Below are positions 47,201 through 55,798 of a stretch of 64,000 bases of DNA, one piece after another (position 1 is the first letter of the stretch; every line of letters starts with the position of its first letter). The notes below the pieces were generated by a model. It worked only from the letters and a program-made list of their open reading frames with translations, was not told where the DNA came from and ran no database searches. Position numbers and translations under genes: made by a program. The stretch is taken from contig NC_045446.1 in the NCBI RefSeq assembly GCF_002776525.5, positions 66,579,644 through 66,643,643 on the forward strand, given 5' to 3'. This stretch comes from Piliocolobus tephrosceles. Its lineage: Eukaryota; Chordata; Mammalia; Primates; Cercopithecidae.

Positions 47201-47460
47201 ATCACCAAGCTCAACCTTCGTGCCCAACATTCTCTCCAAATCCCATAACTATGCAGCAGTCACTAAGCTTGTACCAACGTCAGTCATTGCTTCTACAACC
47301 CAGAAGCCTGCAGTTGTTATAACTGCTTCACAGTCTTCTCTGGTCAGTAATAGCAGCAGTGGCAGCAGCAGTTCTACACCATCACCTATTCCTAATACAG
47401 TTGCAGTAACAGCTGTGGTGTCCTCTACACCATCTGTGGTCATGTCAACAGTAGCACAAG
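20176..47460 (+). CDS. EMSY: EMSY, BRCA2-interacting transcriptional repressor, first ~370 residues in seven exons
   Basis: EMSY is a nuclear protein that binds the transactivation region of BRCA2 encoded by BRCA2 exon 3, and chromatin factors HP1-beta and ZMYND11 (BS69); it is also found with KDM5A/SIN3 repressor complexes (family knowledge). I identify it by its N-terminus and by exon-by-exon agreement with the EMSY protein I know. Coding segments: 20176-20245, 26427-26526, 27885-27959, 32756-32931, 34510-34662, 38419-38678, 47184-47460, in total 1111 nt, or 370 codons plus one base. The ENT domain covers about residues 16-100. PRLVP at 104-108 fits PxLxP. A stretch SDEDEKPRKRRRTNS (196-210) is followed by Ser/Thr-rich low-complexity sequence. 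No frameshift or stop is seen. At residue 321 this copy has Ala where I recall Pro in human, from memory only. The full protein is about 1320 residues; the rest lies past 64000. Confidence 0.95.
20440..20695 (-). repeat. MIR SINE in intron 2
   Basis: 'ctccattttacagatgaagc' with 'cagtcagtatttgaaccagg' is the reverse MIR core. Intron 2 runs 20246-26426. Confidence 0.7.
21150..21395 (+). repeat. MIR SINE with internal poly-A
   Basis: 'gaatttagacagacctaggg', 'accaaggacaagttatttat' and 'gataacactatctgcctcat' follow the sense MIR order. A 13-base A-run is at about 21294-21306. Confidence 0.65.
21483..21777 (-). repeat. AluY, Old World monkey AluYR type
   Basis: Near-consensus reverse Alu. It ends 'caggcttgagccaccgcgcc', which on its own strand gives 'ggctcaagcctg', and has 'cgcccgccacctcgcccagc' for 'gctgggcgaggtggcgggcg'. 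Both are cercopithecid AluY hallmarks. Confidence 0.9.
21778..23689. other. Intron 2, no gene or clear repeat recognised
   Basis: AT-rich intronic DNA. Weak old-repeat-like text occurs around 23040-23330 (clinical-style L2-type phrases such as 'ctccttgttggattttagtc'), but I cannot assign it. Poly-T at about 23573-23594. Confidence 0.35.
23700..23825 (+). repeat. L2 LINE 3' end
   Basis: 'actccctgagggcaggatta', 'aataggactcaatactaatc' and 'tgttgaataaaat' make the familiar L2 tail. Confidence 0.65.
24082..24386 (-). repeat. AluJ-like
   Basis: Reverse Alu with a long poly-T and older forms ('tgtagggatggggtcttgcc'). It lies directly next to a second Alu. Confidence 0.9.
24387..24704 (-). repeat. 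Alu inserted at the head of the previous Alu
   Basis: 'cctggccaga' precedes this Alu's T-rich tail (about 24378-24388) and recurs just after it (about 24703-24712), marking a target-site duplication built from the start of the older Alu. Confidence 0.88.
24940..25375 (-). repeat. LTR-like (MaLR/MLT1-type?) remnant, antisense
   Basis: 'ggtttaaaacaacaactgtt', 'ccattctgtgggttgctggc', 'tagctggcctctctcttcat' and 'cttggccaaagcaagtaata' are the reverse of the type of text seen at 13600-14575. Family tentative. Confidence 0.5.
25397..25680 (-). repeat. AluS-like, slightly deleted
   Basis: Reverse Alu. Part of the right arm is missing after 'gtgcagtggcgccacctctg'. Flanked by 'tgacagtttt' on both sides (about 25388 and 25681). 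Confidence 0.9.
25835..25985 (-). repeat. MIR-like SINE
   Basis: 'aggaaacaggtttagagatg' and 'gtcacacaactaataagtgg' with 'cagtgctggagccagaatat' are the reverse MIR core. Confidence 0.65.
26427..26526 (+). CDS. EMSY: EMSY exon 3
   Basis: Acceptor 'cttcttctag' and donor '|gtaaat' frame 100 nt that complete codon 24 and run through ELEAYAGVISALRAQGD to SKVL, part of the ENT domain. It ends in phase 2 (two bases of codon 57). Intron 3 (26527-27884) shows no recognisable repeat. Confidence 0.95.
27885..27959 (+). CDS. EMSY: EMSY exon 4
   Basis: 75 nt between acceptor 'cttcatag' and donor 'gtaagc'. It encodes ISTERHRAEVRRAVNDERL and TTIAH of the ENT domain, ending with two bases of codon 82. If the 91-codon upstream frame from 18461 is present in the mRNA, its TAA falls here at 27926-27928. 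Confidence 0.95.
27960..32755. other. EMSY: EMSY intron 4, few repeats
   Basis: 4.8 kb with no Alu, unusual against the rest of the window. A MIR lies at about 31545-31700 with an (ATT/ATC) tract after it. A C-rich strand at 30118-30139 ('cctcccctcccctcccccca') gives G-runs on the minus strand. No coding features recognised. Confidence 0.6.
31545..31745 (+). repeat. MIR SINE and (ATT/ATC)n
   Basis: 'gtgtgaccttaagcaagtta' then 'cagtttcctaatctgtaaaa' is well-preserved MIR text. A loose (ATTATC)n follows at about 31705-31740. Confidence 0.8.
32756..32931 (+). CDS. EMSY: EMSY exon 5
   Basis: 176 nt between acceptor 'tttgtttag' and donor '|gtgagt'. It begins with the third base of codon 82, then MSGPNSSSEWSIEGRR. 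It closes the ENT domain and contains LVPLMPRLVPQT, in which PRLVP (104-108) fits the PxLxP pattern bound by the MYND domain of ZMYND11. It ends with one base of codon 141. Confidence 0.95.
33735..33940 (+). repeat. MIR SINE in intron 5
   Basis: 'tttgtcatttcctagctgta', 'gggttcctcatctttaaaat' and 'gtggtactcaataaatgatg' give the sense MIR order. Confidence 0.8.
34510..34662 (+). CDS. EMSY: EMSY exon 6
   Basis: 153 nt between acceptor 'ttccttcag' and donor 'gtaagt'. It encodes VVCYSYTSTTSTPTSTPVPS and SGSTVYVK, a Ser/Thr/Pro-rich stretch with no folded-domain signature. It begins and ends in phase 1 and is therefore symmetric: skipping it would keep the frame. Confidence 0.95.
35281..35608 (+). 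repeat. AluS-like with (GAAA)n tail
   Basis: Sense Alu with an expanded middle (ATAA) run and a GAAA tail in intron 6. Confidence 0.92.
36245..36559 (+). repeat. AluS-like, first of a head-to-tail pair
   Basis: Sense Alu from 'gccgggcacagtggctcaca' to a (AAAAG)n tail. The next Alu begins within 5 bases. Confidence 0.92.
36564..36870 (+). repeat. AluS-like, second of a head-to-tail pair
   Basis: Sense Alu with an (AAAT/AAGT)n tail. Related 'actagg', 'tactagg' and 'tactga' flanks suggest the second insertion used the tail region of the first. Confidence 0.9.
36990..37440. repeat. Ancient interspersed repeat, family not assigned
   Basis: 'gcaaggcactatactgggga', 'taccctctgggagcccctta' and 'gggaaagcttcactaaggag' belong to the same unnamed recurrent repeat seen near 2160 and 8215. 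Confidence 0.45.
37460..37783 (+). repeat. AluY, Old World monkey AluYR type, with perfect target-site duplication
   Basis: Near-consensus sense Alu with 'ggtggctcaagcctg', 'gctgggcgaggtggcgagtg', 'gaatggcgtaaacccggg' and 'gagatccggccactgcac'. 'aaaaactactaaagg' ends at 37459 and recurs ending at 37783 without a mismatch, so the insertion is recent. Confidence 0.95.
37962..38260 (+). repeat. AluS-like with target-site duplication, lacking a clear A-tail
   Basis: Sense Alu flanked by 'aaagaaaggagggaag' (37945-37960) and 'aaaggaaaggagggaagg' (38243-38260). The element passes from 'gactttgtctta' straight into the duplication with almost no A-tail. Confidence 0.9.
38419..38678 (+). CDS. EMSY: EMSY exon 7
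   Basis: 260 nt between acceptor 'tccttcag' and donor '|gtatgt'. It encodes VSCSDEDEKPRKRRRTNS (193-210), an acidic then basic patch that could be a nuclear localisation signal, then a Ser-rich stretch and SPVKITFTKPSTQTTNTTTQ to Lys278. RRRT and RRRTNS fit PKA and AKT sites; human EMSY is reported phosphorylated at T207 and S209, while I count T208 and S210 here. It ends in phase 0. Confidence 0.95.
38730..38940 (-). repeat. MIR SINE at the start of intron 7
   Basis: 'gagtgcttactatgtgcttg' and 'acttttgcagatgaggcttt' are the reverse MIR core; it begins about 50 nt after the exon 7 donor. Confidence 0.75.
39190..40360. repeat. Long ancient interspersed repeat with an embedded MIR
   Basis: 'ttggcttccagcttccatta', 'ccttggtgtgggtctttatt' and 'ctagtaactctttttctctg' follow a common mammalian repeat I recognise but cannot name. 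A sense MIR (about 39876-40105, 'ccacttactagctttgtgac') interrupts it. The 79-aa open frame here is repeat sequence. Confidence 0.5.
40361..41335. other. Intron 7, no feature recognised
   Basis: Possible continuation of the preceding old repeat ('tgagtctttctggggctcac', 'tgcctgtttttcagtttcc'-type text). No exon-like ORF with good splice sites was noticed. Confidence 0.35.
41340..41560 (+). repeat. MIR SINE
   Basis: 'gagtcaggagtcctgggttg', 'ttatgagatgagaatgatgt' and 'ggattaaatgagattggata' fit sense MIR. Confidence 0.75.
42085..42235 (+). repeat. L2 LINE 3' end
   Basis: 'ctataagctgctaagggtag', 'agtacctggcacgtagtaag' and 'tgtttgttgaatgagtaaat' are the L2 3' end. Confidence 0.75.
42240..42665 (+). 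repeat. MIR SINE split by an AluS (42303-42610)
   Basis: MIR text 'gagcctgtttctttataaaa' before, and 'tgagtgcgcagtaaatgtca' after, a full sense AluS ('ggccaggtgtggtggcttac' to an A-rich tail). Confidence 0.85.
43458..43533 (+). other. EMSY: Candidate alternative terminal or cassette exon in EMSY intron 7
   Basis: A strong acceptor ('tttttcattttgtccttag', ending 43457) opens a frame that, joined in phase 0 to exon 7, reads GASPSTLKEFL and stops at 43491-43493. An AATAAA follows at 43528-43533, with a T/G-rich stretch after it ('tgtttggttcacttggtttt'). A donor 'gtgagt' at 43490 would alternatively define a 32-nt cassette exon that shifts the frame. Usage is not shown by the sequence alone. Confidence 0.3.
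44205..44450 (-). repeat. MIR SINE
   Basis: 'tatgtgcctagcactatgtc', 'atccccattttatagatgaa' and 'agtggcagaggcaggatcta' are well-kept reverse MIR text. Confidence 0.82.
44960..45062 (+). repeat. MIR SINE fragment
   Basis: 'ctcatttgtaaaatggggat' and 'gtcatagaattgttgggaaa' are the MIR tail half. Confidence 0.75.
45070..46865 (+). repeat. L2 LINE, split by an L1M fragment
   Basis: Degraded L2 ORF2/3' text runs 45070-45810 ('cttctgtggctttctattat', 'ctgtctggaatgatttg') and 46360-46865 ('gggcctttgtatttgctgct', 'ctggcacatagtaggcgctc'). It closes at 'aacgaatgaatg'. It is one of the longest L2 copies in the window. Confidence 0.72.
45812..46300 (-). repeat. Old L1 (L1M) fragment inside L2
   Basis: 'gtagatttacagaaaaattg', 'ggagagttctcatatactcc' and 'ttctgaacattttacattgg' resemble the L1M 3' text at 7282-7556. 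Confidence 0.6.
47184..47460 (+). CDS. EMSY: EMSY exon 8
   Basis: 277 nt between acceptor 'ttattccttag' and donor '|gtgagt'. It encodes VIIVTTSPSSTFVPNILSKS onward to VVMSTVAQ (residues 279-370), rich in Ser, Thr and Val; human EMSY is O-GlcNAc-modified in this general region. It ends with one base of codon 371. The reading frame continuing to 47597 past the donor is intron. Confidence 0.95.
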
Positions 47461-47908
47461 GTGAGTGCTGTTTCACAATTCTGTCACAGTTGCTATATGG
47501 AATTTTGAAGAAAACTTGGTGGATGTGTTTTTCTGCTTTGGATATGAAGGTCCCTATTCTTAGACCCAAGATCACCATCCCATGTACCCCAGTTTGAGTA
47601 TGTCAAGATGATAGGTGATTCCATTTTCTTATATTAATATGCTTGCCCCAAGTTGTTTTGCATAGTACCTAATGACCTGGGCTGCTAACATTTAGAAAAT
47701 GTAGGTTAAATCTTGTCATAATAAATTTCAAAGGGCTGTACATATATTTAATATAATGAAATTTTTAAATGAGAAATTTGAAATTATATTACCATAGGTT
47801 CTTCAGAGGTTCATAAGAAGTAGGAGGAAGAAGACAGTTTCAGGGATATGCCATTTGCCTTTTCTTCAGTTTCCTACATTTTTCTTTTCGTTTTCTTACA
47901 TTTTTCTT

Positions 47909-48203
47909 TTTTTTTTGTTGAGACAGCATCTTGCTCTGTCACCCAGGCTAAAGTGCAGTGGAGCAATCTTGACTCACTGCAACCTCCACCTGCCGGGCCT
48001 AAGTGATCCTCCCACCTCAGCCTTCTGAGTAGCTGGGACCACAGGCACACACCACCATACCCCACTATTTTTTTTGTATTTTTGATAGAGATGGAATCTC
48101 GCTGTGTTGCCCAGGCTGGTCTGGAACTCCTGAGTTCAGGCAATCCACCCACCTCAGCCTCCCAAAGTGCTGGTTTTACAGGCACCAGCCACTGCGCTCC
48201 GCT
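47909..48203 (-). repeat. AluJ/S-like in intron 8
   Basis: Full reverse Alu about 450 nt downstream of exon 8, diverged ('gccactgcgctccgct' at its head). Confidence 0.9.
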
Positions 48204-48303
48204 AGTCTCCTAAATTTTTCTGTATGGATAGATGATGGAAATATTAACTGAAGAGCAACTGAGACCTGAACTCAAGGGCAATTGCTGCTTAATAGCAGAG
48301 GAG

Positions 48304-48602
48304 ACGGGGCGCAGTGGCTCATGCCTGTAATCCCAGCACTTTGGGAAGCGGAGGTAGGCGAATCACTTGAGGTCAGGAGTTCGAGTGAACTCCAGACCAA
48401 CATGGTGAAACCCTGTCTCTACTAAAAAAATACAAAAATTAGCCGGGCATGGTAGTGCACACCTGTAATCCCAGCTACTCGGGAGGCTGAGGCAGGAGAA
48501 TCATTTGAACCCGGGAGGCAGAGATTGTAGTGAGCTGAGATTGCTCCACTGTGCTCCAGCCCTGATGACAGAGTGAGACCCTGTCTCAAAAAAAAAAAAA
48601 AA
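48304..48602 (+). repeat. AluS-like
   Basis: Full sense Alu with a small insertion after 'caggagttcgag' ('tgaactccag'). With the preceding reverse copy (100 nt away) it forms an inverted Alu pair. Confidence 0.92.
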
Positions 48603-49236
48603 GGCAAAGGAAAGGAAATGTGGAAATCTCAGTTCCATTTTAGCTTAGTTTCCTAATACCTTTGTGTTCCTCCCATATGAAAGACAAATAGCATATCGTC
48701 AGAAACTTCCTTTTTTCAGTGTTGGTAGGTCTTAAGAGAGTGATCAGAGGGAAGCATATATTATATAGAATTCATACCCATATTTATAGTCTGTTAAAGG
48801 GAGCTTAGAAGCAATATAGAAGGGTACTTGGTATTAGTTTTCATTGAGTTTTATGTGAATAATACATAACTCAAGACAGACTGGGGCTTGAAAATATTCT
48901 AGTTTATGAACTAGGCGTGAATGCAAGCACTTGAGTAGGAAAACAGTGTCTTGATTGCTTTAATGATGTGTTGTGTGTTTTATGTAACTGTAAGCAAGGA
49001 AGAGATTACATAGATATGATGCAGTCACTGTTTCTTCACTCTGCAGCTGTTACATAGTAGGATATGGGAGCATCTGTCATTTTCTGGTTCTGATACCCAT
49101 TTAATGTCTCAATCAATGACAAGAAGTAGCAGTCTTCAAATTTCCTTTTGTGTTACCTTAAGTAATTAAAAAAAAATTCCAACATTTCTATTTATACAGC
49201 AGTGAATGAGAGTATAGTCCTGTTAAATACAGAAAT

Positions 49237-49529
49237 ATTTATTTTTTGAGATAGAGTCTCCCTCTGTCGCCCAGGCTAGAGTGTAGTGGCGTGATCTTGG
49301 CTCATTCCAACCTCCACCTCCCGGGTTCAAGCAATTTTCCTGCCTCAGCCACCCCAGTAGCTGGGACTACAGGTGTATGCTACCAAGCCTGGCTAAGTTT
49401 TATATTTCTACTAGAGGTGGTGTTTTGCCATGTTGCCCAGGCTGGTCTTGAACTCCTGGCCTCTAGAGATCCCCCCACTTCAGCCTACCAAAGTACTGGG
49501 ATTACAGGTATGCACCCTCATGCCTGGCC
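49237..49529 (-). repeat. AluS-like
   Basis: Full reverse Alu from 'gagatagagtctccctctgt' to 'caccctcatgcctggcc'. Confidence 0.92.
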
Positions 49530-52500
49530 TAAATATAAAAATAATGTTTATACAGAAAATTTGTTTAAAATGTTGGTTACAAACATGTTCCGAATTCACC
49601 ATTTTATCATTTGAAGGTTGAGAGAAGGAAAGGCCACCTGACTCCTCACCTGACTGATGCGTGTATCAACCCTAATAGGAATTATCATCTATTGATAGTT
49701 GTTTTTCTCTGCCAATACTCATTAAACAGTTTGCTGGTTTTACTGTATTAGAAAGATTATTGTTTTTCCAAGATAGATGTTACTATTTGAGATAAGAGAT
49801 ATTTCTCTTGGTTACTAATAAAATATCTTCAAACAAAATGAATATTCCAGGCTTCTATTTTTCATTCTTAATTTTCTCCAGGTAGCCGCTGAATCTCTTA
49901 GGAACTTATGACTTTCTTCATTTTCTCCTTTGCTTCTTAGCATTCTACATCTGTTTGAGTCTTAAGTAATTATAGGGGAGCTGGAAGTGACATCTCAGAG
50001 ATTTCTCTTAAAGTCACTGGAAGTTAATAGAGAATGAAGGATGTAAAAGTAAACTCTGAATATAGATACTCAAGTAAACGATGTGATTATTTTGTTTCTG
50101 TTTGACATATTTAATTTAGGTGTTATTAGTACTAAGAAATCAAGGAGTTTTTTTTTTTTTTTTAAAGGTAATATTGGTGGAAGTGGTAACACATAGACTG
50201 CATTTATGATTCTGCCTGCAGGGCTTCTGTAGCAGCTCCTGTGTGGTACATCAGGCCAGAGGGCATTCAGTGTCTGCTTCTACTATGGACTACAGACATA
50301 TTGTTTTAGAGCTGATGTATCTCTGGTTATGCTTGTAGGGGTAGCTGGTGGTAGAGGGGAAAGGGTCTTAGCAGTAACTTCGTAAATGACTCCATTTTTG
50401 TAAGTGTAGTGATGGTCCACACTACATTAATTGATGTAGTTATGTCTCTTTTAACTTAGTGGTCTTCTCTCTCTTTTGTCCTTGCAACTTACTTGTTGAA
50501 GAAATAACTAATTTTTCCTGCGAGTTTCCCATAGTCTGAATTTTAATGATTTCATTTGTGTAGTGTAGTTTAACAAGGTCTCCTGTTCAATGTATTTCCA
50601 TAAAACTGGTAGCCAAATCTAGGAGCTTGATTAGATTCAAGTATGATTGATTTTGGAAACGGGAAGAATGAACATTTTATAAGTGGTGGTGTATGCTTCT
50701 TGTGGCATCATTTTAAGAGACACATAATGTCTGTTTTTTCCCTTTAGTGATGTTAACATTGACTAGAGGATACAAGTGTTACCAAATGGTTTTAATAGCT
50801 ATTAATAATCTTTGCCTAGATCTATTATTTTATTGGTTATTGCAAAATGCATTTTATCTTTATTTTCATTTATTAGCTAGAATTCTTAAAGAAGAACTTT
50901 CCTTTATTATTATTGCTTACCCTAAGGTACAATTCATATGGGAAAAGCAGGATACATGCCTGATTATTTCTCTTTGTTTGTATGTTTTCAGATGAATTGG
51001 TTCATCGGCCAATAAGATTTTAACTCCCCACATTATTAAGATTTTTGGTGTCTATCAATACATTGCAGATCTTCTTTCTGGTGCTCACATTGTTCCATCC
51101 TTTGCAGTGGGAGCCTCTTTAAGTTGGTTTCTAAATTCTTTTGACACAACTCCATTAGTCTTTAATAGTGTCCTTGTTTCATGGTATGTTGAGATGTTCC
51201 AGGTTCATCTTGTACATTTTCTCCCCTAGACTTGAAATTAGACATTTTTTCAGGGAGTCCTGGTTTCTTAGTGAAAAATGATGTTTAGATACCACAATCT
51301 GGGCATTGTGGGGGTGTTCATTACTACTGCATTAGTCATTGTTTCTGCATTTTATTGGTGGACAGAGCTAGAGTTCTTTTTTGTTTGAGAGGAAATATAT
51401 CATCAGTTCATGCTGATAGTACTAATTCCAATTTATAATTATGGGTTTTAACTTTTTCTATTTGTATGTTTGTATCTTTTTTCTTCTGATGATACAGGAA
51501 GAATCTTTAGGAACTAGAAAAATCCTGATTTCTAATGATTAATAAAATTATACCTTTAATGTATAATACATAATAGTTTCAGAATAATAGAACCAATATG
51601 ATTATTGAACATAAATTTTTATTGTAGTTATTTCATTTTTAAGGGTATTGTAAGGATATACAGTCAAATTACTGTATTTAAAAAAGTCACTTGAAATAAT
51701 TCTTTTCTCTGTAGTCAAGCATTATAGTTTAATTTGTTTCTGGTTTTTTTTTTTTTTTAGATTGTCATTTTGAAAATTTTCGCTAAATTTTATTTATAAT
51801 TATATAACATATTTATGTAGTTCCAAAATCAAATCCACAAAATCAGGTATGTTCTGAGAAGTCTGTTTATCTGTGACTTCTTCTTCCAACAGTTATTCTG
51901 TCCCCATAATGGGTAATCTTTTTAATTTTTATTTCTCCTTTCATTTTTTAACATATAAGCAAATGTGTATTTATTATATTTTACCTTTTTCTTAGATAAA
52001 TGTAATATATTACACAAACTATTGTACACTTTAATATTTGGAAGGAGTAATTTTTAATTTGGTGGTTATAAGTCTGGTGCTGGTAATATAGAAAGAGGTA
52101 ATAGCTGAAATGTGGTTTGTGTGTATAGAAGGAAATAATTTATATCTTAGATGACTGCTTCTTCACAATTGATTCATCTTCATTTTTCCTCCAGATTTTG
52201 TACTTAACAGAGTAGAAGCTGTAATTAGCTTTTATTGTTATCTCTCAAATCCATTCTCAAATGGGCTATTATTTCTTAGATTGATTCCACTTTTTATTCT
52301 GCCTGTTTCTTAGATTAATTGTTGCTACTGTTTTTCTAAATTTTACTTTGGTGAGAAAAATTTGCTCTCATCTTGTTCTTTTCATGTTATTTTATGGACT
52401 TCATGAATTATTTACCCAATGCTGTGACAATCTTCTGCTGACCTTTTATTTTCCCTCCTTGACCTGTTTTCAACCTAACAAGTTACTTCCAATTACATTG

Positions 52501-52790
52501 TTTCCACTAATATTCCTGCTGTCTGCACTTTATTTACTTTCTTTAGGCTGGCCCTGAATGCAGTTTCTGTTTTCTATTGCCAGTTTCACAAAATACCTTC
52601 CCTGTGAAATCCCCCAACCCTATCAGTTCAACATGGTTCCCATTTAGTATCTAAAAGCATTTAAAAGTTATTTAAAACCTAACAATATTAGTAGGTCAGA
52701 CAGTTTCGGAGAACAATAGAGAACAAAGCGCTACCAGTAATCCCACCACTGTACCACAATAGCACTTTCTTTTTCTGTATTATTACCTTT
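49530..52790. other. Intron 8, AT-rich, probable degraded LINE text
   Basis: 51010-51370 ('ttctggtgctcacattgttc', 'agggagtcctggtttcttag', 'acaatctgggcattgtgggg') and 51760-52060 follow recurrent old repeats I cannot name, probably LINE-derived. Poly-T runs are at 50147-50162 and about 51744-51759. No exon recognised. Confidence 0.4.
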
Positions 52791-52806
52791 TTACCCATGT
52801 GAATAA

Positions 52807-53108
52807 TTTTTTTTTTTTTTTTTTTTTCTGAGACGGAGTCCCGCTCTGTCACCCACACTGGAGTGCAGTGGTGCGATCTTGGCTCACTGCAATCTCTGCC
52901 TCCCAGGTTCAAGCGATTCTCCTGCCTCAGCCTCCTGAGTAGCTGGGATTACAGGCGTGTGCCACCACACCCAGCAAATTTTTGTATTTTTAGTAGAGAC
53001 AGGGTTTCACCATGTTAGTCAGGCTGGCCTTGCACTCCTGACCTCATGAGCCACCTGCTTCAGCCTCCCAAAGTGCTGGAATTATAGGCGTGAGCCACCG
53101 CACCTGGC
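52807..53108 (-). repeat. AluS-like with target-site duplication
   Basis: Full reverse Alu with a 22-base poly-T. 'tgtgaataat' flanks it on both sides (about 52798 and 53109). Confidence 0.93.
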
Positions 53109-53630
53109 TGTGAATAATATTTTTTACATATTTGGAATAAAAAGTTCTTATTCTATTTGGTAGCATGCTTTCTTCATATATTGTTGCTTCATTAACATTA
53201 TTCTATTTTTCTATAAATATCCTAATTATTTTCAGAGCTGTTTAATATTTTTATTGCATAATTTATTAAATTTATTATATAATACATAATAATTTATTAA
53301 ATTATTCCCTTATTGTTGGGTATCTAGTGTGTTTCCAGGATTTGATATTCTAGATTTAACTATAGTTAACATCCTTGTGAATTTAATTGAGCCTTCTCTT
53401 TTCTTAGAACCAGCACTCAGGGAGGAGCAGGATTACCAAATAGAAGAACTGGAATTTTTTTGTAGAGTTTACTAAATGCTGTATTTTATCCCCATGAACT
53501 ATACCCTTTCAGAATATTTCATTAGTATCTGGCCACTATTAAGTCCTTATTCTTCTTGTTTAAAAAAAAATAGGGCGGAGGGAATAATTTTGGCGATTAA
53601 AAAAAATTGAGTAGCATACTGCTTAACCAA
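53109..53630. other. AT-rich old repeat, possibly L1/L2-type tail
   Basis: 'attcccttattgttgggtat' with 'gtgtttccaggatttgatat' resembles a LINE 3'-flank phrase. No gene seen. Confidence 0.4.
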
Positions 53631-54030
53631 TACAGTTGCATCATCCCAAATCTGAAAATCTGAAATCTGAAATGCTCTAAAATCTGAAGCTTTCTGAGTG
53701 CCAACTGATGCCACAAGTGGACAATTCCACACCTGACTTCATGTGGTAAATTGCAATCAAAACACAGGTGCACACCACACAGTTTATTCAGCATTCCCAA
53801 GGGAAAAAAGACTCCTTCTGCCTTCTGTAGCAGTAATATATCTTTTCCTCGCACACCCAGATTCCCCTGACACAAGCACTCCCACAGCGGGTAATAAAAT
53901 GGCGTGTATGCAGGCTGGATGTGCCAATAACATGTTCCCCGCAATGCTCCACATGGGGCCAAGACCTATGTGCATCACTTACCATGGTTTTTTTGCTTAT
54001 TTTCTGTTCTGTGGTGTAAAGATGTTGAAA

Positions 54031-55061
54031 ATGTCAAAAAGGCCTGCAGATACCTCTGAGGGGTAATAGTGACAAGGAAACGAGGAAGCACTTAAGTTTA
54101 TCTATAGCACAGAAAGACAAGCTGTTGGAGAAACTGGACAGTGGTGTTAAGTGTGCAGTGTGTTGCAGAAGAGTATGGTGTTGGAATGACTACCATATAT
54201 GACCTGAAAAAACAAAAGGATAAGCTGTTGAAATTCTGTGCTGAAATGATGAACAGAAGTTAATGAAAAATAGAAATATGCTGCATAAAGCTAAAAATGA
54301 AGATCTCGATCACGTATTGAAAGAGTGGATCCATCAGCATTGTAGTGAACTCATGGCACTTAATGGTAATACTGATCATGAAATAAGCAAAGATCTATCA
54401 TAATTAACTAAAAATTGAAGGAAGCTGTAAATATTCAACAGGCCATTTGCAGAAATTTAAGAAGAGATGCGGCATTATAGTTTTAAAACTTTGTGGTGAT
54501 AAAGCATTTTTTGATAACAAAGCAGCAAGAAGTTCATTGACAAGTTTGCCATAGTCACCGCTGATTACTATCTTATGCCAGAACAAGTCAATAATGCTGG
54601 TGAAACATCACTCTTTTGGTGTTAATGCCCCAGAAAGATACTGACTACAGCTGATGAGACAGCCAATACAGGTATTAAGGATGCCAAGGACAGAATAACT
54701 GGGATGGGATGTGGTAATGTAGGAGGCACTCATAAATGCTGTGATGGGCAAAAGCTTGCATTCTTGCTGTTTTTAAGGAGTGAATTTCTTACCAGTCTGT
54801 TATTATGGTAACAAAAAAGCATGTATTACTGGGGATATCTTTTCTGATTGGTTTCCAAACATCTTGTACCAGCAGCTTGTGTTCATTGCAGGGCAGCTGG
54901 ACTGTGCAACAATGGCAAGATTTTATTTCTTGATGACTGTTCTCATCTTCCAGTTGAAATTCTCCTCAAAAATAATGTTTATGCCATGTACTTTCCCCCA
55001 GTGTGACTTTATTAATTCAGCCATGCAGCCAAGGTAGCCTTAGACCAATGAAGAGTTACAT
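54031..55061 (+). pseudogene. Tigger transposase pseudogene, 5' part
   Basis: The frame starts MSKRPADTSEG at 54031 and hits a stop at 54064. Recognisable text goes on in shifting frames: an N-terminal CENP-B-like helix-turn-helix (LSIAQKDKLLEKL), then IYDLKKQKDKLLKF, then the DDE catalytic domain. The first catalytic Asp is lost: the DETSLFW-type motif has Gly in its place (near 54595). The motif around the second Asp (about 54925) is frameshifted. Several stops and indels show it cannot make a working enzyme. It continues after the L1 at 60873. Confidence 0.78.
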
Positions 55062-55496
55062 AAAAGTGCTTTCTTGGGGGAGTGGCTGGCAAGATAGCTG
55101 AATAGGAACAGCTGTGGTCTGCAGCGCCCAGCGAGATCAACACAGAAGGCAGATGATTTCTGCATTTCCAACTGAGGTACCTGGCTCATCTCATTGGGAT
55201 TGGTTAGACAGTGGATGCAGCCCATGGAGGGTTAGCCAAAGCAAAGTGGGGTGTTACCTCACCCAGGAAGCACAAGGGGTTGGGGAACTTCCTCGTCTAG
55301 CCAAGAGAAGCCGTGAGGGACCCTGCCGTGAGGGATGGTGCATTCAGGCCCACATACTATGCTTTTCCCGTGGTCTTTGCAACCCACAGACCAGGAGATT
55401 CCTTCGGGTGCCTACACCACCCAGGGCCCTGGGTTTCAAGCACAAAACTGGGCAGCTGTTTGGGCAGACATCAAGCTAGCTTTAGGAGTTTTTCTT

Positions 55497-55798
55497 TGTT
55501 TGTTTGTTTTTTGTTTTTTGGACGGAGTCTTGCTCTGTTGCCCAGACTGGTGTGCAATGGTGCCATCTCGGCTCACTGCAAGCTCCGCCTCCCAGGTTCA
55601 TGCCGTTCTCCTCCCTCAGCCTCTGGAGTAGCTGGGACTACAGGCACCTGCCACCATGCCCGGCTAATTTTTTGTATTTTTAGTAAACATGGGGTTTCAT
55701 CATGTTAGCCAGGATGGTCTCGATCTCCTGACCTCGTGATCCACCCACCTCGGCCTCCCAACGTGCTGGGATTACAGGTGTGAGTCACCACGCCCAGC
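55497..55798 (-). repeat. AluY-like inside the L1 5' UTR
   Basis: Reverse Alu with 'tcactgcaagctccgcctcc' and 'gttagccaggatggtctcga'. 'aggagttttt' and 'aggagttttg' flank it as target-site duplication. Confidence 0.9.

Noticed and set aside
47249..47578. 109-codon minus frame
   Set aside because: Antisense shadow of EMSY exon 8.
53743..54066. 107-codon frame upstream of the transposase
   Set aside because: It joins the Tigger non-coding shoulder to the first 11 transposase codons and ends at an early stop; not an intact gene.
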